This document shows positions 5,792 to 13,525 of a stretch of 35,146 bases of DNA, piece by piece (positions within the stretch are counted from its first letter, which is position 1; each line of letters opens with the position of its first letter). This stretch comes from Candidatus Roizmanbacteria bacterium RIFCSPHIGHO2_12_FULL_38_13. GTDB lineage: Bacteria; Patescibacteriota; Microgenomatia; UBA1406; GWC2-37-13. The stretch covers positions 1 to 35,146 of the forward strand of contig MFZZ01000004.1 in NCBI GenBank assembly GCA_001789555.1. Direction: 5' to 3'. Under the pieces are notes generated by a model that saw only the letters and a list, made by a program, of their open reading frames with translations, did not search any database and was not told the DNA's origin. The translations under genes and the position numbers were made by a program.

Positions 5792-5796
5792 GTCAA

Positions 5797-6996
5797 CTAT
5801 TCGTAACGTATAGCATCTATAGGAGACAAGTCAGCAGCTTTTTTGGCAGGAAATACTCCGAAGATTATCCCGATTCCCGATGAAACTCCAAGTGCGAGTA
5901 CCACTGAAAACGTATCAATATATGCAGGAAAAAGCGGTTGCACAAAAAATACAATTATATAGGCAAGTAAAAGCCCGGCCAAGCCACCAAAAAGTGAAAG
6001 TATTATCGACTCTACTAAAAACTGCGATAAAATATCAAACTTTCGAGCGCCGAGTGCGCGTCGGATGCCGATTTCCTTAATTCTTTCCGTGACTGTCACA
6101 TACATGATGTTCATAATGCCGATGCCGCCCACAAGTAAAGAGATTGCCGCAATGGCAACAAGCACCGTGTTAACTATTGAAAATATTGAATTAATAGTTG
6201 AAAGCAGATCTTTCTGTTCTACAATCGAAAATTCGTCATCGTCAAAATTTTCAAGCATAATTTTTTCAGCTTGCCTTTTCATTTCTGGAATTTCTGCTTC
6301 AGTTCTTGCTTGAATATAAAATGCCATTATTGTTTTTTCTGTATTAAACACATAAGCTGTTTTATATGGCATATAAACCGCATTATCAAGATCTTGACTG
6401 GTAAGACCACCACCTTTACTTTTGGTGATGCCAATGACTTTAAATGATTGCTTTTCGATTTTTACCGATTGACCGAGTGCCTTTTTTGCTGAGCCAAAAA
6501 GTTTTTTTCCAAGTTCTGGGCCGATAACCACAATTTTTGATCTTTTTTCAACATCACGATTTGTAAATAATTTGCCGTATTCAGCTTTTTGATTAAAAGT
6601 AACAAAAATATCAGCCGTGCTTGCATAAAGTTCTGAATATTTGGAATCATTGCCTCCTGACACCGTAAAAGAACGAGAATAAAGAGGAACAACATTTTTT
6701 ATAATCCGAACTCTCTTTAATTTTTGAAAATCTTCTTCACTAAAATTGATACGCCCAAACGCCGGACCTCCGCTGCTCAGACCTTCATCAAGATTTCCAG
6801 GAAGTACGGTGACCAAATTACTTCCCAGTAATTCAAATTGTTGCTGAATATATTTTCGTAGTCCAAGTCCCGCTGCAGTAAGCAACACAACAGCAAGGAC
6901 ACCGATAAGAATACCAAGAGAGGTCAAAAAAGTTCGGCCTTTATTTCTTGAAAAATCAAATAAAGCGGATTTTAATGTAAAAATTATATACTCCAT
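5797..6996 (-). CDS. MacB-type ABC transporter permease (FtsX domain)
   Basis: A 399-residue permease with one N-terminal helix (about 21-45), a large outer domain of the MacB_PCD type (about 50-265) and three C-terminal helices of an FtsX domain. Family blocks visible: ERIKEIGIRRALGARKFDI, where the cytoplasmic coupling region meets the ATPase, and the closing FPAKKAADLSPIDAIRYE. It should work with the ATPase and adaptor upstream as a MacAB-like efflux or mechanotransmission pump acting on peptides, lipids or envelope components. Start: I prefer ATG at 6996. The in-frame ATG at 7008 is formed by the GTCAT end of the palindromic repeat at 7004-7095 and adds only MTKT. Repeat insertion separates it from the ATPase by about 100 bp. 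Confidence 0.9.
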   Translation of the reverse strand: MEYIIFTLKSALFDFSRNKGRTFLTSLGILIGVLAVVLLTAAGLGLRKYIQQQFELLGSNLVTVLPGNLDEGLSSGGPAFGRINFSEEDFQKLKRVRIIKNVVPLYSRSFTVSGGNDSKYSELYASTADIFVTFNQKAEYGKLFTNRDVEKRSKIVVIGPELGKKLFGSAKKALGQSVKIEKQSFKVIGITKSKGGGLTSQDLDNAVYMPYKTAYVFNTEKTIMAFYIQARTEAEIPEMKRQAEKIMLENFDDDEFSIVEQKDLLSTINSIFSIVNTVLVAIAAISLLVGGIGIMNIMYVTVTERIKEIGIRRALGARKFDILSQFLVESIILSLFGGLAGLLLAYIIVFFVQPLFPAYIDTFSVVLALGVSSGIGIIFGVFPAKKAADLSPIDAIRYE

Positions 6997-7003
6997 GGTT
7001 TTC

Positions 7004-7095
7004 GTCATCCTGAATTTATTTCAGGATCTTAATGTCATTCTCGCGAAAGCGGGAATCCAGAAATAAATGGATCCCGGATCAAGTCCGGGACGACG
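7004..7095. repeat. Three adjacent palindromic repeat units inside the ABC operon
   Basis: Unit A (7004-7029) is GTCATCCTGAA-TTTAT-TTCAGGAT, differing from the unit at 5689 by a C-G to T-A swap of one paired position. Unit B (7034-7060) has stem ATTCTCGC/GCGGGAAT closed by a GAAA tetraloop. Unit C (about 7068-7095) has stem CCCGGA/TCCGGG. They fill the gap between ATPase and permease genes. Confidence 0.75.
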
Positions 7096-7100
7096 TGATT

Positions 7101-7784
7101 CTAACTACTGACTATTTCCCCATCCACTATATGTATCTTGCGTCTAGTTTTTTCGGCTACATCATGCTCATGTGTGACAATGAGAACAGTTATTTTTTCT
7201 TTTTCATTTAACTTCTTTAAAAGTTGTATAATATCGTTTCCAGTTTTAGTATCCAAATTTCCAGTCGGTTCATCAGCCAGTATTAGAGACGGTTCCATGA
7301 TAAGCGATCTTGCTATTGCCACTCGTTGTTGTTGCCCTCCGGAAATGCGATTTGGGTATGACCTTGCTTTTTCCAAAATCCCAAACTGCTCCATGATCTC
7401 ATGTGCCTTTTTGATAGGATCATACGCCAGCTTTTTTCTTGCATAAACTGTTGGGAGAATGATATTTTCAACAACGGTCAGTTTATTTATAAGGTTAAAT
7501 TGTTGAAACACAAACCCGACATATTCGTTTCGCAGTGTCGAAATCTCATTATCTGAAAGGTGAGCTGTGTCTTTTTCATTAATAAAAATCTTACCTGTTG
7601 TCGGTTTATCGAGAAGTCCGATTATATGCATTAGAGTACTTTTTCCAGAACCTGACGGACCGATTAGAGCACTAAATTCACCTTTGTGAAGGGTCAAAGA
7701 AACATTGTTGAGAGCAGTGAATTTGACGTTATCATCAAGTTCATATGTTTTTTCAACATGTTCGATGCGGACAATTGGAGTCAT
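7101..7784 (-). CDS. ABC transporter ATPase, LolD/MacB type
   Basis: A 227-residue cytoplasmic ATPase that powers the FtsX-type permease next to it. All motifs are present (numbered from this start): Walker A GPSGSGKS (42-49), Q-loop Q94/Q95 in FVFQQFNLI, signature SGGQQQR (148-154), Walker B LILADE ending D171-E172, and switch H205 in IVTHEHD. The VFQQFNLI and ADEPTGNLD blocks are typical of the LolD/MacB/FtsE group. Start: I choose ATG at 7784, 4 bp after the adaptor's stop; the ATG at 7805 would add MRFPSSD and overlap the adaptor gene. It is part of the adaptor-ATPase-permease operon. Confidence 0.93.
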   Translation of the reverse strand: MTPIVRIEHVEKTYELDDNVKFTALNNVSLTLHKGEFSALIGPSGSGKSTLMHIIGLLDKPTTGKIFINEKDTAHLSDNEISTLRNEYVGFVFQQFNLINKLTVVENIILPTVYARKKLAYDPIKKAHEIMEQFGILEKARSYPNRISGGQQQRVAIARSLIMEPSLILADEPTGNLDTKTGNDIIQLLKKLNEKEKITVLIVTHEHDVAEKTRRKIHIVDGEIVSS

Positions 7785-7788
7785 ATCG

Positions 7789-8859
7789 CTACTTGGAAAT
7801 CTCAACTAAAACGTCTCCGGGTTGTACACCTTCTTTTATCTCGATCATATCTTCATATTCTCCACCAACCTCTACCTGTACTTTATTTATTTTACCGTTT
7901 TCTTTTTTATTGACAAAATTCTTTTCGTCTTCTTCAAGTACATATTGAAATGGTACTGCGATAACATTGGGAATTTCTTTGAGAATAAACTCTGCGTCAC
8001 CCGTCATACCGATCCGGAGCATTGCGCTTGGAGTACTTTCAGTAAGCACAACTTTAACCTCATACACCGTGCCTGTTTCATCTGTTTTGGGCGTGAATGA
8101 AATACTATCAACAGTCCCGACGATTGGTGCATCAGGATAGGCGTCAAGAGTAATAATACCTTTTTTTCCGGCAGACAAATTTACAACTTCGGTTTGATCG
8201 GCAGAGACAGCAAAAAATATTGTTTGTGGATTTATGACTTGATAAATATCCGTTATCGCAACGTTCATGCCAGAGGCAGGAGTATCAACTCTTGTCACTA
8301 TACCGTCTATCGGACTAAAAAGATAGGCATATTCTTTTGAAATTGTTTGAAGTTCAACATCGAGGACTGTGTTAGTTAAATCTGCCTGCGCATTCTGATA
8401 TACACGTTTTGCAGCGTCTCTTAACTCGCGTGTAAATCCGACCGAGCCATCGCCATTGTCCTGCTCGTTTTGGTCGAAATCGTTGCGTTCTTTTACATAA
8501 GTGTTGAGATATTTTTCGAGAGTTTTTTGCAATTGTCTTTGATCAAGTGAAGCTATGCCTTGATATTTTTTGACAACATCACCTTCTTTGACGCCAACCC
8601 ATGAAAGTCTGCCGCCGGACTGAAAATGCAGATCAATTTTTTCCGTTGCATCAATTTCACCTGATAAAATCAACGTATCCTTCAGATTTGTGCGATTGAC
8701 CGTGTAAGTTTCAGGTTGTACTTGCGACTTTGCAGTTTGCTGACGATAAAATAAATAGCCTCCGATGGCAATAAAAATAATGACAATATACCACCATTTT
8801 ATGATGATCCGCCACACAGAAACCGTAATTTGTTTTGAATGTCTAAGCACAAACTCCAT
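7789..8859 (-). CDS. Periplasmic-adaptor-like (HlyD/MacA family) membrane fusion protein
   Basis: A 356-residue protein with an N-terminal membrane anchor (about 19-38) and an extracytoplasmic part. The order is a lipoyl-like half (ILSGEIDATEKIDLHFQSGG and GDVVKKYQGIASLD), an alpha-hairpin (about 105-175, with QLQKTLEKYL), the second lipoyl half (FSPIDGIVTRVD), and beta-barrel regions ending GVQPGDVLVEISK. It would couple to the permease of this operon. The hairpin is short, which fits an organism with no TolC-type outer channel; none is seen in this window. It is the first gene of the operon. Minus-strand TATAAT (8870-8865) ends 5 nt before the ATG, so the mRNA is probably leaderless. Confidence 0.9.
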   Translation of the reverse strand: MEFVLRHSKQITVSVWRIIIKWWYIVIIFIAIGGYLFYRQQTAKSQVQPETYTVNRTNLKDTLILSGEIDATEKIDLHFQSGGRLSWVGVKEGDVVKKYQGIASLDQRQLQKTLEKYLNTYVKERNDFDQNEQDNGDGSVGFTRELRDAAKRVYQNAQADLTNTVLDVELQTISKEYAYLFSPIDGIVTRVDTPASGMNVAITDIYQVINPQTIFFAVSADQTEVVNLSAGKKGIITLDAYPDAPIVGTVDSISFTPKTDETGTVYEVKVVLTESTPSAMLRIGMTGDAEFILKEIPNVIAVPFQYVLEEDEKNFVNKKENGKINKVQVEVGGEYEDMIEIKEGVQPGDVLVEISK

Positions 8860-8864
8860 AACCT

Positions 8865-8870
8865 ATTATA
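8865..8870 (-). promoter_or_regulatory. -10 box of the MacAB-like operon
   Basis: The minus strand reads TATAAT, ending 5 nt before the adaptor ATG at 8859. The predicted transcription start falls at the start codon. No TG extension is present. Confidence 0.55.
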
Positions 8871-8884
8871 TCCTTTCATACCTT

Positions 8885-10042
8885 CTAAATAAAGGGTCGC
8901 CAGTCGGAAATCGGCAGAATATTATGCAGCATAAAGTTGATCGCAAATAAATATATTGCTGGAAGTAAAAACCAAAAAACAGTGCGAAATGTTGATGAGC
9001 TGAAAGTTTTTTCAAAAGCCATGATCGCAAATGGCCACAAGGGCAACATATAGCGTGAAAGGTCGCGATGTTGGACAAAAAGCGACCCGAAAAAAAACAC
9101 CAATGAAAAATAGAAAAAGCTTCTGAATTTCGTTTGCCAAAGAGCGACAACCGTCATGCCGTACATAAAAAAATAGAAAATTACATCCTCGAGCCATGCA
9201 GTATCCACCCACTTTCCTTGAAAATTAAATACGGAAAAAAGATATGGCATTGGTACAACTCCTCCGGTATTAAAATACGCAAAGAAGTTGTTATATTGCA
9301 CCGAATAAATAGCAAATACTGCGATCAGCGCCAAAGGAATAAAACCCAAAAACAACCATCTGATATCAAATTTTTTATTTTTTACAAATTCCTCGACAAT
9401 CACAAACATATATGCCACAAAAAGCAAAATTCCGGGTACTTTTGTCATTGCCGCAAAACCCCCTAAAAGACCGGCATATAAATACTGTTTTTTCTCGAAA
9501 AAAAATACCGAAAGCAAGATAAGTAAAAGAAATAAAGATTCCGGTGCACCGACAGATCGCAGGACAAAAAATCTCGGTAAAAATAGGAAAATGACTGTCA
9601 GTGGTAACGCGTGCTCGGTCAGCTTGAAATGTTTGAGAAAGTAGTAAAAAAATACTGCAAGTAAAACGGAAAAGAAAAGATTGATACCTACCATTGATCG
9701 TAGATAACCAACAACTGGTGCTGCCAAAGAAATAAATAAAGGATACAAAGGCAGGTGTGCAGCGTAATACTCCAGAGGTACATTAAACTCCAGCCTTAAG
9801 TTTTCAATGGCCTTTGGGTTATACCAAGTTTTGGCCGGAACCGTATATAAAATACCGTCGTAATTTTGGTAAACATATTGCATACCGCGATCCTCGACCT
9901 GAAATCCAAAGTATTCCAAAGAATTTGTAAAAAAGGGCAGAAAAAGTAAAAAAGATGAGAGTAGTGTTACTGCTATAATGGTAACTAAAGGGTATGCACC
10001 AAAGAGCCCTGCAAGTGAGCGATAAATACGTGATAAGCTCAT
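8885..10042 (-). CDS. PIG-V-like GT-C membrane glycosyltransferase
   Basis: A 385-residue polytopic protein with about nine or ten membrane helices. After the first helix comes an outer loop with NYDGILY (D62 is the candidate catalytic acid), then AAHLPLYPLF (95-103), which matches the FPLYP hallmark of PIG-V mannosyltransferases and their bacterial relatives; AAMTKVPG follows later. Such enzymes use a lipid-phosphate sugar outside the membrane, so a mannosyl or related transfer is inferred, not shown. It precedes the MacAB-like operon on the same strand, 25 bp away, but that operon has its own -10 box. Its own promoter is TGATACAAT on the minus strand, ending 9 nt before the ATG. It is divergent from the next GT-C gene. 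Confidence 0.8.
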   Translation of the reverse strand: MSLSRIYRSLAGLFGAYPLVTIIAVTLLSSFLLFLPFFTNSLEYFGFQVEDRGMQYVYQNYDGILYTVPAKTWYNPKAIENLRLEFNVPLEYYAAHLPLYPLFISLAAPVVGYLRSMVGINLFFSVLLAVFFYYFLKHFKLTEHALPLTVIFLFLPRFFVLRSVGAPESLFLLLILLSVFFFEKKQYLYAGLLGGFAAMTKVPGILLFVAYMFVIVEEFVKNKKFDIRWLFLGFIPLALIAVFAIYSVQYNNFFAYFNTGGVVPMPYLFSVFNFQGKWVDTAWLEDVIFYFFMYGMTVVALWQTKFRSFFYFSLVFFFGSLFVQHRDLSRYMLPLWPFAIMAFEKTFSSSTFRTVFWFLLPAIYLFAINFMLHNILPISDWRPFI

Positions 10043-10061
10043 ACAATGTATATTGTATCAA
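10041..10061. promoter_or_regulatory. Palindromic divergent promoter region
   Basis: ATACAAT-GTAT-ATTGTAT (10041-10058) is a perfect 7-bp inverted repeat. On the minus strand it yields TGATACAAT (10060-10052), an extended -10 box 9 nt before the gene starting at 10042. On the plus strand TATCAA (10056-10061) lies 6 nt before the ATG at 10068. The symmetry could serve two promoters or a repressor. Confidence 0.5.
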
Positions 10062-10067
10062 TAATAT

Positions 10068-11516
10068 ATGAAACGAATATATCTATTTTGTTTTGTCATT
10101 GCTATTGGCATCGCAGCGTTTTTACGCTTATACAATTTTGAAGGTTTTGTCACATTTTTGGGGGATCAAGGTCGTGACGCTATCATTGTTAAGCGCATTC
10201 TCGCACTCGAACATCTGCCGGCGATTGGCGCACCAAGCTCGGTCGGCCAGGTATATCTTGGGCCGTTTTATTACTACCTTATTGCTCCATTTTTACTACT
10301 TTTCAATTTCAATCCGGTCGGCCTTGCATTTGGCGTCGCACTCTTGTCAATTGCCGGGACAGCCTTTGCCTATCTTGCTGTCAAAAAAGAAACAAATAAT
10401 CTTACTGCATTGTTGTTCGTATTTTTACTTGCCACTTCATTGCCGCTTATCAATCTTTCACGTTTTTCCTGGAATCCGAACCTGTTGCCCTATTTTTCTT
10501 TTGCTACAATATACTTTTTTTACCTGTGGTATAAAAAAAATTCTTCCCTTTATGCCATGCTTTTTGGAGTATTCTTGGCATTTTCGTTTCAACTTCATTA
10601 CCTTACGGCACTCATTATGCCAAGTTTATTGATTTTTTACTTATATCTTTTGAGGAAGTCTAAATATAAAAAAAATTTACTTACTCAAACTTTATACGCC
10701 TTAATCGCTTTTATAGTTTTTGTAAGTCCGCTTATTATTTTTGATCTGCGGCATGATTTTTTAAACGTAAAGAATTTTATCGCACTTTTTAGGGAAAAGG
10801 GGTTAGCAAACAGCTCGTCTGTCGATGCTAAATTATTTGAGACAGTGAACTATTTTGTCGCACATAGTTTACAAATCGACGTTTCAAAAATTGTCTCTCT
10901 TGTAATAATTTTATTTTTAACTTTGTTAGCTTATTTAGCTAATAAAAAAAATACTGCGAGTGTTTTTATAAATCTTAATTTAATAGTTATTATTTTCTAT
11001 TTAATCGGTTTTTCTTTGCTTCAGACACCAAGATTATTGCATTATTACGGACCCATCTATTTGAGTTTTTATTTATTGTTGAGTCAGATACCGCTTTTTT
11101 TAAAAACGAAATACGTTCAGATTGCAACAGCAATTTTGATTGGTGTATCTTTTATCTTTGTAAATGTACAAAAATACAGCTTTTTTTACCAGCCACCCAA
11201 CAATCAAATTGGAGGTGCACGTAATTTTGCCGCTACATTTCATAACTACATTAAAAAACAACCTATTCAAATCGTGACTATCCCCTTTACAGAAACCGAC
11301 GGACAATTTCGTTACTTTCTAGAAAAAGACGGTTATCAAATCCTTTCACACGATTCTCCACAACAGGCCGAAGAACTATATGTGATATGTTTTCAAAAAT
11401 GCACTCCTCAAGATGATCCGCAATGGCAAATAGCCGCTTTTTACAATAAAAAAGTAGTGGCTTCATGGAAGGCAGATCGTGCTACAATTTACAAAATTAT
11501 TCATGGAACAAACTAA
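10068..11516 (+). CDS. GT39-like (GT-C) membrane glycosyltransferase, DQ subtype
   Basis: A 482-residue polytopic protein with an N-terminal helix (about 3-22), an outer loop with FLGDQGRD (D33, D37), then about ten helices and a soluble C-terminal part (from about residue 385). The D-Q motif sits where ArnT/PMT-like GT-C enzymes have D-E. It shares several blocks with the gene at 33490, including LIIFDLRHDFLN here versus LLLFDLRHDYLN there, so the two form one subfamily. Expected activity: transfer of a sugar from a polyprenyl-phosphate donor on the outer face of the membrane. It starts the large plus-strand cluster and overlaps the GT2 gene behind it by 14 bp. Sugar and acceptor are unknown. 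Confidence 0.8.
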   Translation: MKRIYLFCFVIAIGIAAFLRLYNFEGFVTFLGDQGRDAIIVKRILALEHLPAIGAPSSVGQVYLGPFYYYLIAPFLLLFNFNPVGLAFGVALLSIAGTAFAYLAVKKETNNLTALLFVFLLATSLPLINLSRFSWNPNLLPYFSFATIYFFYLWYKKNSSLYAMLFGVFLAFSFQLHYLTALIMPSLLIFYLYLLRKSKYKKNLLTQTLYALIAFIVFVSPLIIFDLRHDFLNVKNFIALFREKGLANSSSVDAKLFETVNYFVAHSLQIDVSKIVSLVIILFLTLLAYLANKKNTASVFINLNLIVIIFYLIGFSLLQTPRLLHYYGPIYLSFYLLLSQIPLFLKTKYVQIATAILIGVSFIFVNVQKYSFFYQPPNNQIGGARNFAATFHNYIKKQPIQIVTIPFTETDGQFRYFLEKDGYQILSHDSPQQAEELYVICFQKCTPQDDPQWQIAAFYNKKVVASWKADRATIYKIIHGTN

Positions 11517-12270
11517 AGAAAAAATTCACATATCGCTCATCGTCCCTTGTTTCAACGAGGAAGCCAATATTCAAAAAGGGGTGCTAGATAAAATTGGTAA
11601 TTACACTAAAGATCAACTTTTTAAAGAGGTGCTTATCGTAGATGATGGTTCCACGGATAGTTCTAAAGAAATCATTCGAAGTAAATATATTAAACTATTT
11701 CCAAAATTTAAACTCTTGGAAAACAATCATTTGGGTAAGGCGTTTGCGATTCTTCGCGGTATAAATGAAGCCAAAAGTGAATTTGTAATGTTCATGGATA
11801 TCGACCTGGCAACGCCTATAGATGAAGCGGAAAAACTCATTACAGAAGTACAAAACGGTTATAAAATAGTGATCGGCTCGCGTAACTCAAACCGCGAAGG
11901 AGCGCCTTTTACACGCAAACTTATGGCTTTGGGCATGATTTTTATAAGAAACTACTTTATCGGTCTGCATGGAATACGAGACACCCAGTGCGGTTTCAAA
12001 TTATTTGAAAATCAGGCGGCTAGGGAAATAGTCAAACATCTTCAGGTTTTTAAAAATAAACATAAAGTTGAAGGTTCGTCAGTGTCTGCCGGATTTGATC
12101 TTGAATTCCTATTTCTTGCGCAAAAAATGGGATACACAATAAAAGAGGTGCCGGTGATCTGGCGTCATGTCGAAACAAAAAATGTTACATTTATAAAATC
12201 ATCTCTTGAAGGATTGCAAGATATTCTTCTCATCAAATGGTATGACCTTACCAAAAAATATCCGCACTGA
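11503..12270 (+). CDS. Family 2 glycosyltransferase, ALG5/DPM1-like polyprenyl-phosphate sugar synthase
   Basis: A 255-residue GT-A enzyme. SLIVPCFNEEANI (11-23) is the usual GT2 start, VDDGSTD (46-52) binds the nucleotide, and MDID (98-101) is the metal-binding DxD. RDTQCGFKLF, VEGSSVSAGFDLEFLFLA and KEVPVIW match dolichyl-phosphate beta-glucosyltransferases (ALG5) and DPM-type synthases. It should move glucose or mannose from a nucleotide sugar to polyprenyl phosphate in the cytoplasm, making the donor that GT-C enzymes need. Start: ATG at 11503; an in-frame GTG at 11479 lies further inside the preceding gene. TGCTACAAT at 11480-11488 is a possible internal promoter with a short leader. It overlaps the next gene by 29 bp. 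Confidence 0.88.
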   Translation: MEQTKEKIHISLIVPCFNEEANIQKGVLDKIGNYTKDQLFKEVLIVDDGSTDSSKEIIRSKYIKLFPKFKLLENNHLGKAFAILRGINEAKSEFVMFMDIDLATPIDEAEKLITEVQNGYKIVIGSRNSNREGAPFTRKLMALGMIFIRNYFIGLHGIRDTQCGFKLFENQAAREIVKHLQVFKNKHKVEGSSVSAGFDLEFLFLAQKMGYTIKEVPVIWRHVETKNVTFIKSSLEGLQDILLIKWYDLTKKYPH

Positions 12271-13513
12271 TATAATTCCAATTTTGACTCTTATCATAGT
12301 CGCGATAGGCGTCATTTTTTATCAGTTTGTGGAAATTCCGAAAAATTTGCACTTCGATGAAGTGGAGTTTGCCAAGCTTGCTTTATCACTTCGGGATCAG
12401 AGTTATATACCTTACAGCCCAATGGCAACCGGCCATGCAACACTTTATTTTTACATACTACTTTTTTCACAAAGTTTATTTGGCATAAACACTTTTGCAC
12501 TGCGATTCCCGTCGGCATTATGTGGAGTTGTTAATGTGGTGCTTATTTACATCCTGATGAGACAAATTTTTGAAAAGGACAAGTATCAAACATTTATATC
12601 CTTTGCGGCAGCGCTTATTTTTATCTCCATGCGTTGGTATTTTAATTTTGCCCGCTTTTCATTTGAAGTCACTTTTTTACTAATGCTCGAACTTTCATCA
12701 CTTATCTTCATTATTTTATATAAAAAGAATAAAAAAAATTCTGCTTTAGTTTTATCCGGAATTTTTGCCGGATTGGCTTATAACTCCTATACTGCCGGTA
12801 GGCTATTTGTAGCTCTGCCTCTTTTTTTATTATTGTTTGAAATGTTTAAAGAAAAAAAATTTGCTTTAAAATGGAAAAATTGGCGCCCTCTTTTTATTTT
12901 TTTGATTCCGTTTTTAATTTTGATTATGCCGATCACCATTTATCTTTCGCAAAACAGGGACATACGCATCTATCAGTTATTTATGGTGATGAACGACAAA
13001 ATGGAACTGTCCGAAAAAATTGCTTTTGTCTGGGCAAATATTGTAAAAACATTTGCGATGTTTAACTTCAAAGGAGACCCCAACGGTGTACACAATTTCC
13101 CCAACAAACCGACATTGAATCCAATTTTAGGAATACTTTTTGTGTTTGGACTTGGGCTAAGTTTATGGAAATTTAAAAAATTTACCAACTCACTTTTTCT
13201 CTCCTACTTTTTTATCTCAATACTGCCGACGCTTCTGGTTTATCCATGGGAAAATCCTCACATGCTTCGCACGTTTACGGCTCTTCCCGCAATTGCCTAC
13301 TTTATCGCTGTAGCAATGCAATTTTTAATTGAAAAATTTGAGAAGAAAATAAATAAAAAATGGATTTTTGCAGCGTTAATTCTGGTAATAACAGCCTCAA
13401 TGATTTATGAGCTTCGAACATATTTTCTTTATCAAAGACTTGTACTTGAAGAGTCCTTTAGAAAGCAAAATAGTCTTGAGTTCCATTTACGACAAGAGGG
13501 GGTAAAATTGTGA
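12242..13513 (+). CDS. GT39-like (GT-C) membrane glycosyltransferase
   Basis: A 423-residue polytopic protein. After the first helix (about 10-30) comes NLHFDEVEFAKLALS, with D39-E40 at the catalytic position of ArnT/PMT-like enzymes, followed by GHATLYFYIL and about nine more helices. The C-terminal outer domain is almost absent, so this is one of the shortest complete GT-C proteins in the cluster. Start: ATG at 12242, inside the end of the GT2 gene (29-bp overlap); an in-frame TTG at 12206 would lengthen it but has no support. Translational coupling with the GT2 gene suggests that the two work together, perhaps as donor maker and donor user. Substrate unknown. Confidence 0.83.
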   Translation: MTLPKNIRTDIIPILTLIIVAIGVIFYQFVEIPKNLHFDEVEFAKLALSLRDQSYIPYSPMATGHATLYFYILLFSQSLFGINTFALRFPSALCGVVNVVLIYILMRQIFEKDKYQTFISFAAALIFISMRWYFNFARFSFEVTFLLMLELSSLIFIILYKKNKKNSALVLSGIFAGLAYNSYTAGRLFVALPLFLLLFEMFKEKKFALKWKNWRPLFIFLIPFLILIMPITIYLSQNRDIRIYQLFMVMNDKMELSEKIAFVWANIVKTFAMFNFKGDPNGVHNFPNKPTLNPILGILFVFGLGLSLWKFKKFTNSLFLSYFFISILPTLLVYPWENPHMLRTFTALPAIAYFIAVAMQFLIEKFEKKINKKWIFAALILVITASMIYELRTYFLYQRLVLEESFRKQNSLEFHLRQEGVKL

Positions 13514-13519
13514 TAAAAT
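13511..13519 (+). promoter_or_regulatory. Extended -10 box using the upstream stop codon
   Basis: TGATAAAAT: the TGA (13511-13513) is the stop codon of the preceding gene and also the TGn extension of the -10 box TAAAAT. It ends 6 nt before the ATG at 13526, giving a leaderless mRNA. Confidence 0.5.
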
Positions 13520-13525
13520 CGTATA

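Noticed and set aside
5689-7095. Insertion sequence or transposon
   Set aside because: The repeats carry no transposase or long coding region; they are short palindromes and could at most be moved by an enzyme encoded elsewhere.
12206-12241. TTG start for the GT39-like gene at 12242
   Set aside because: The added residues lie wholly inside the preceding GT2 gene, are polar and have no support; ATG at 12242 puts the first membrane helix at a usual distance.
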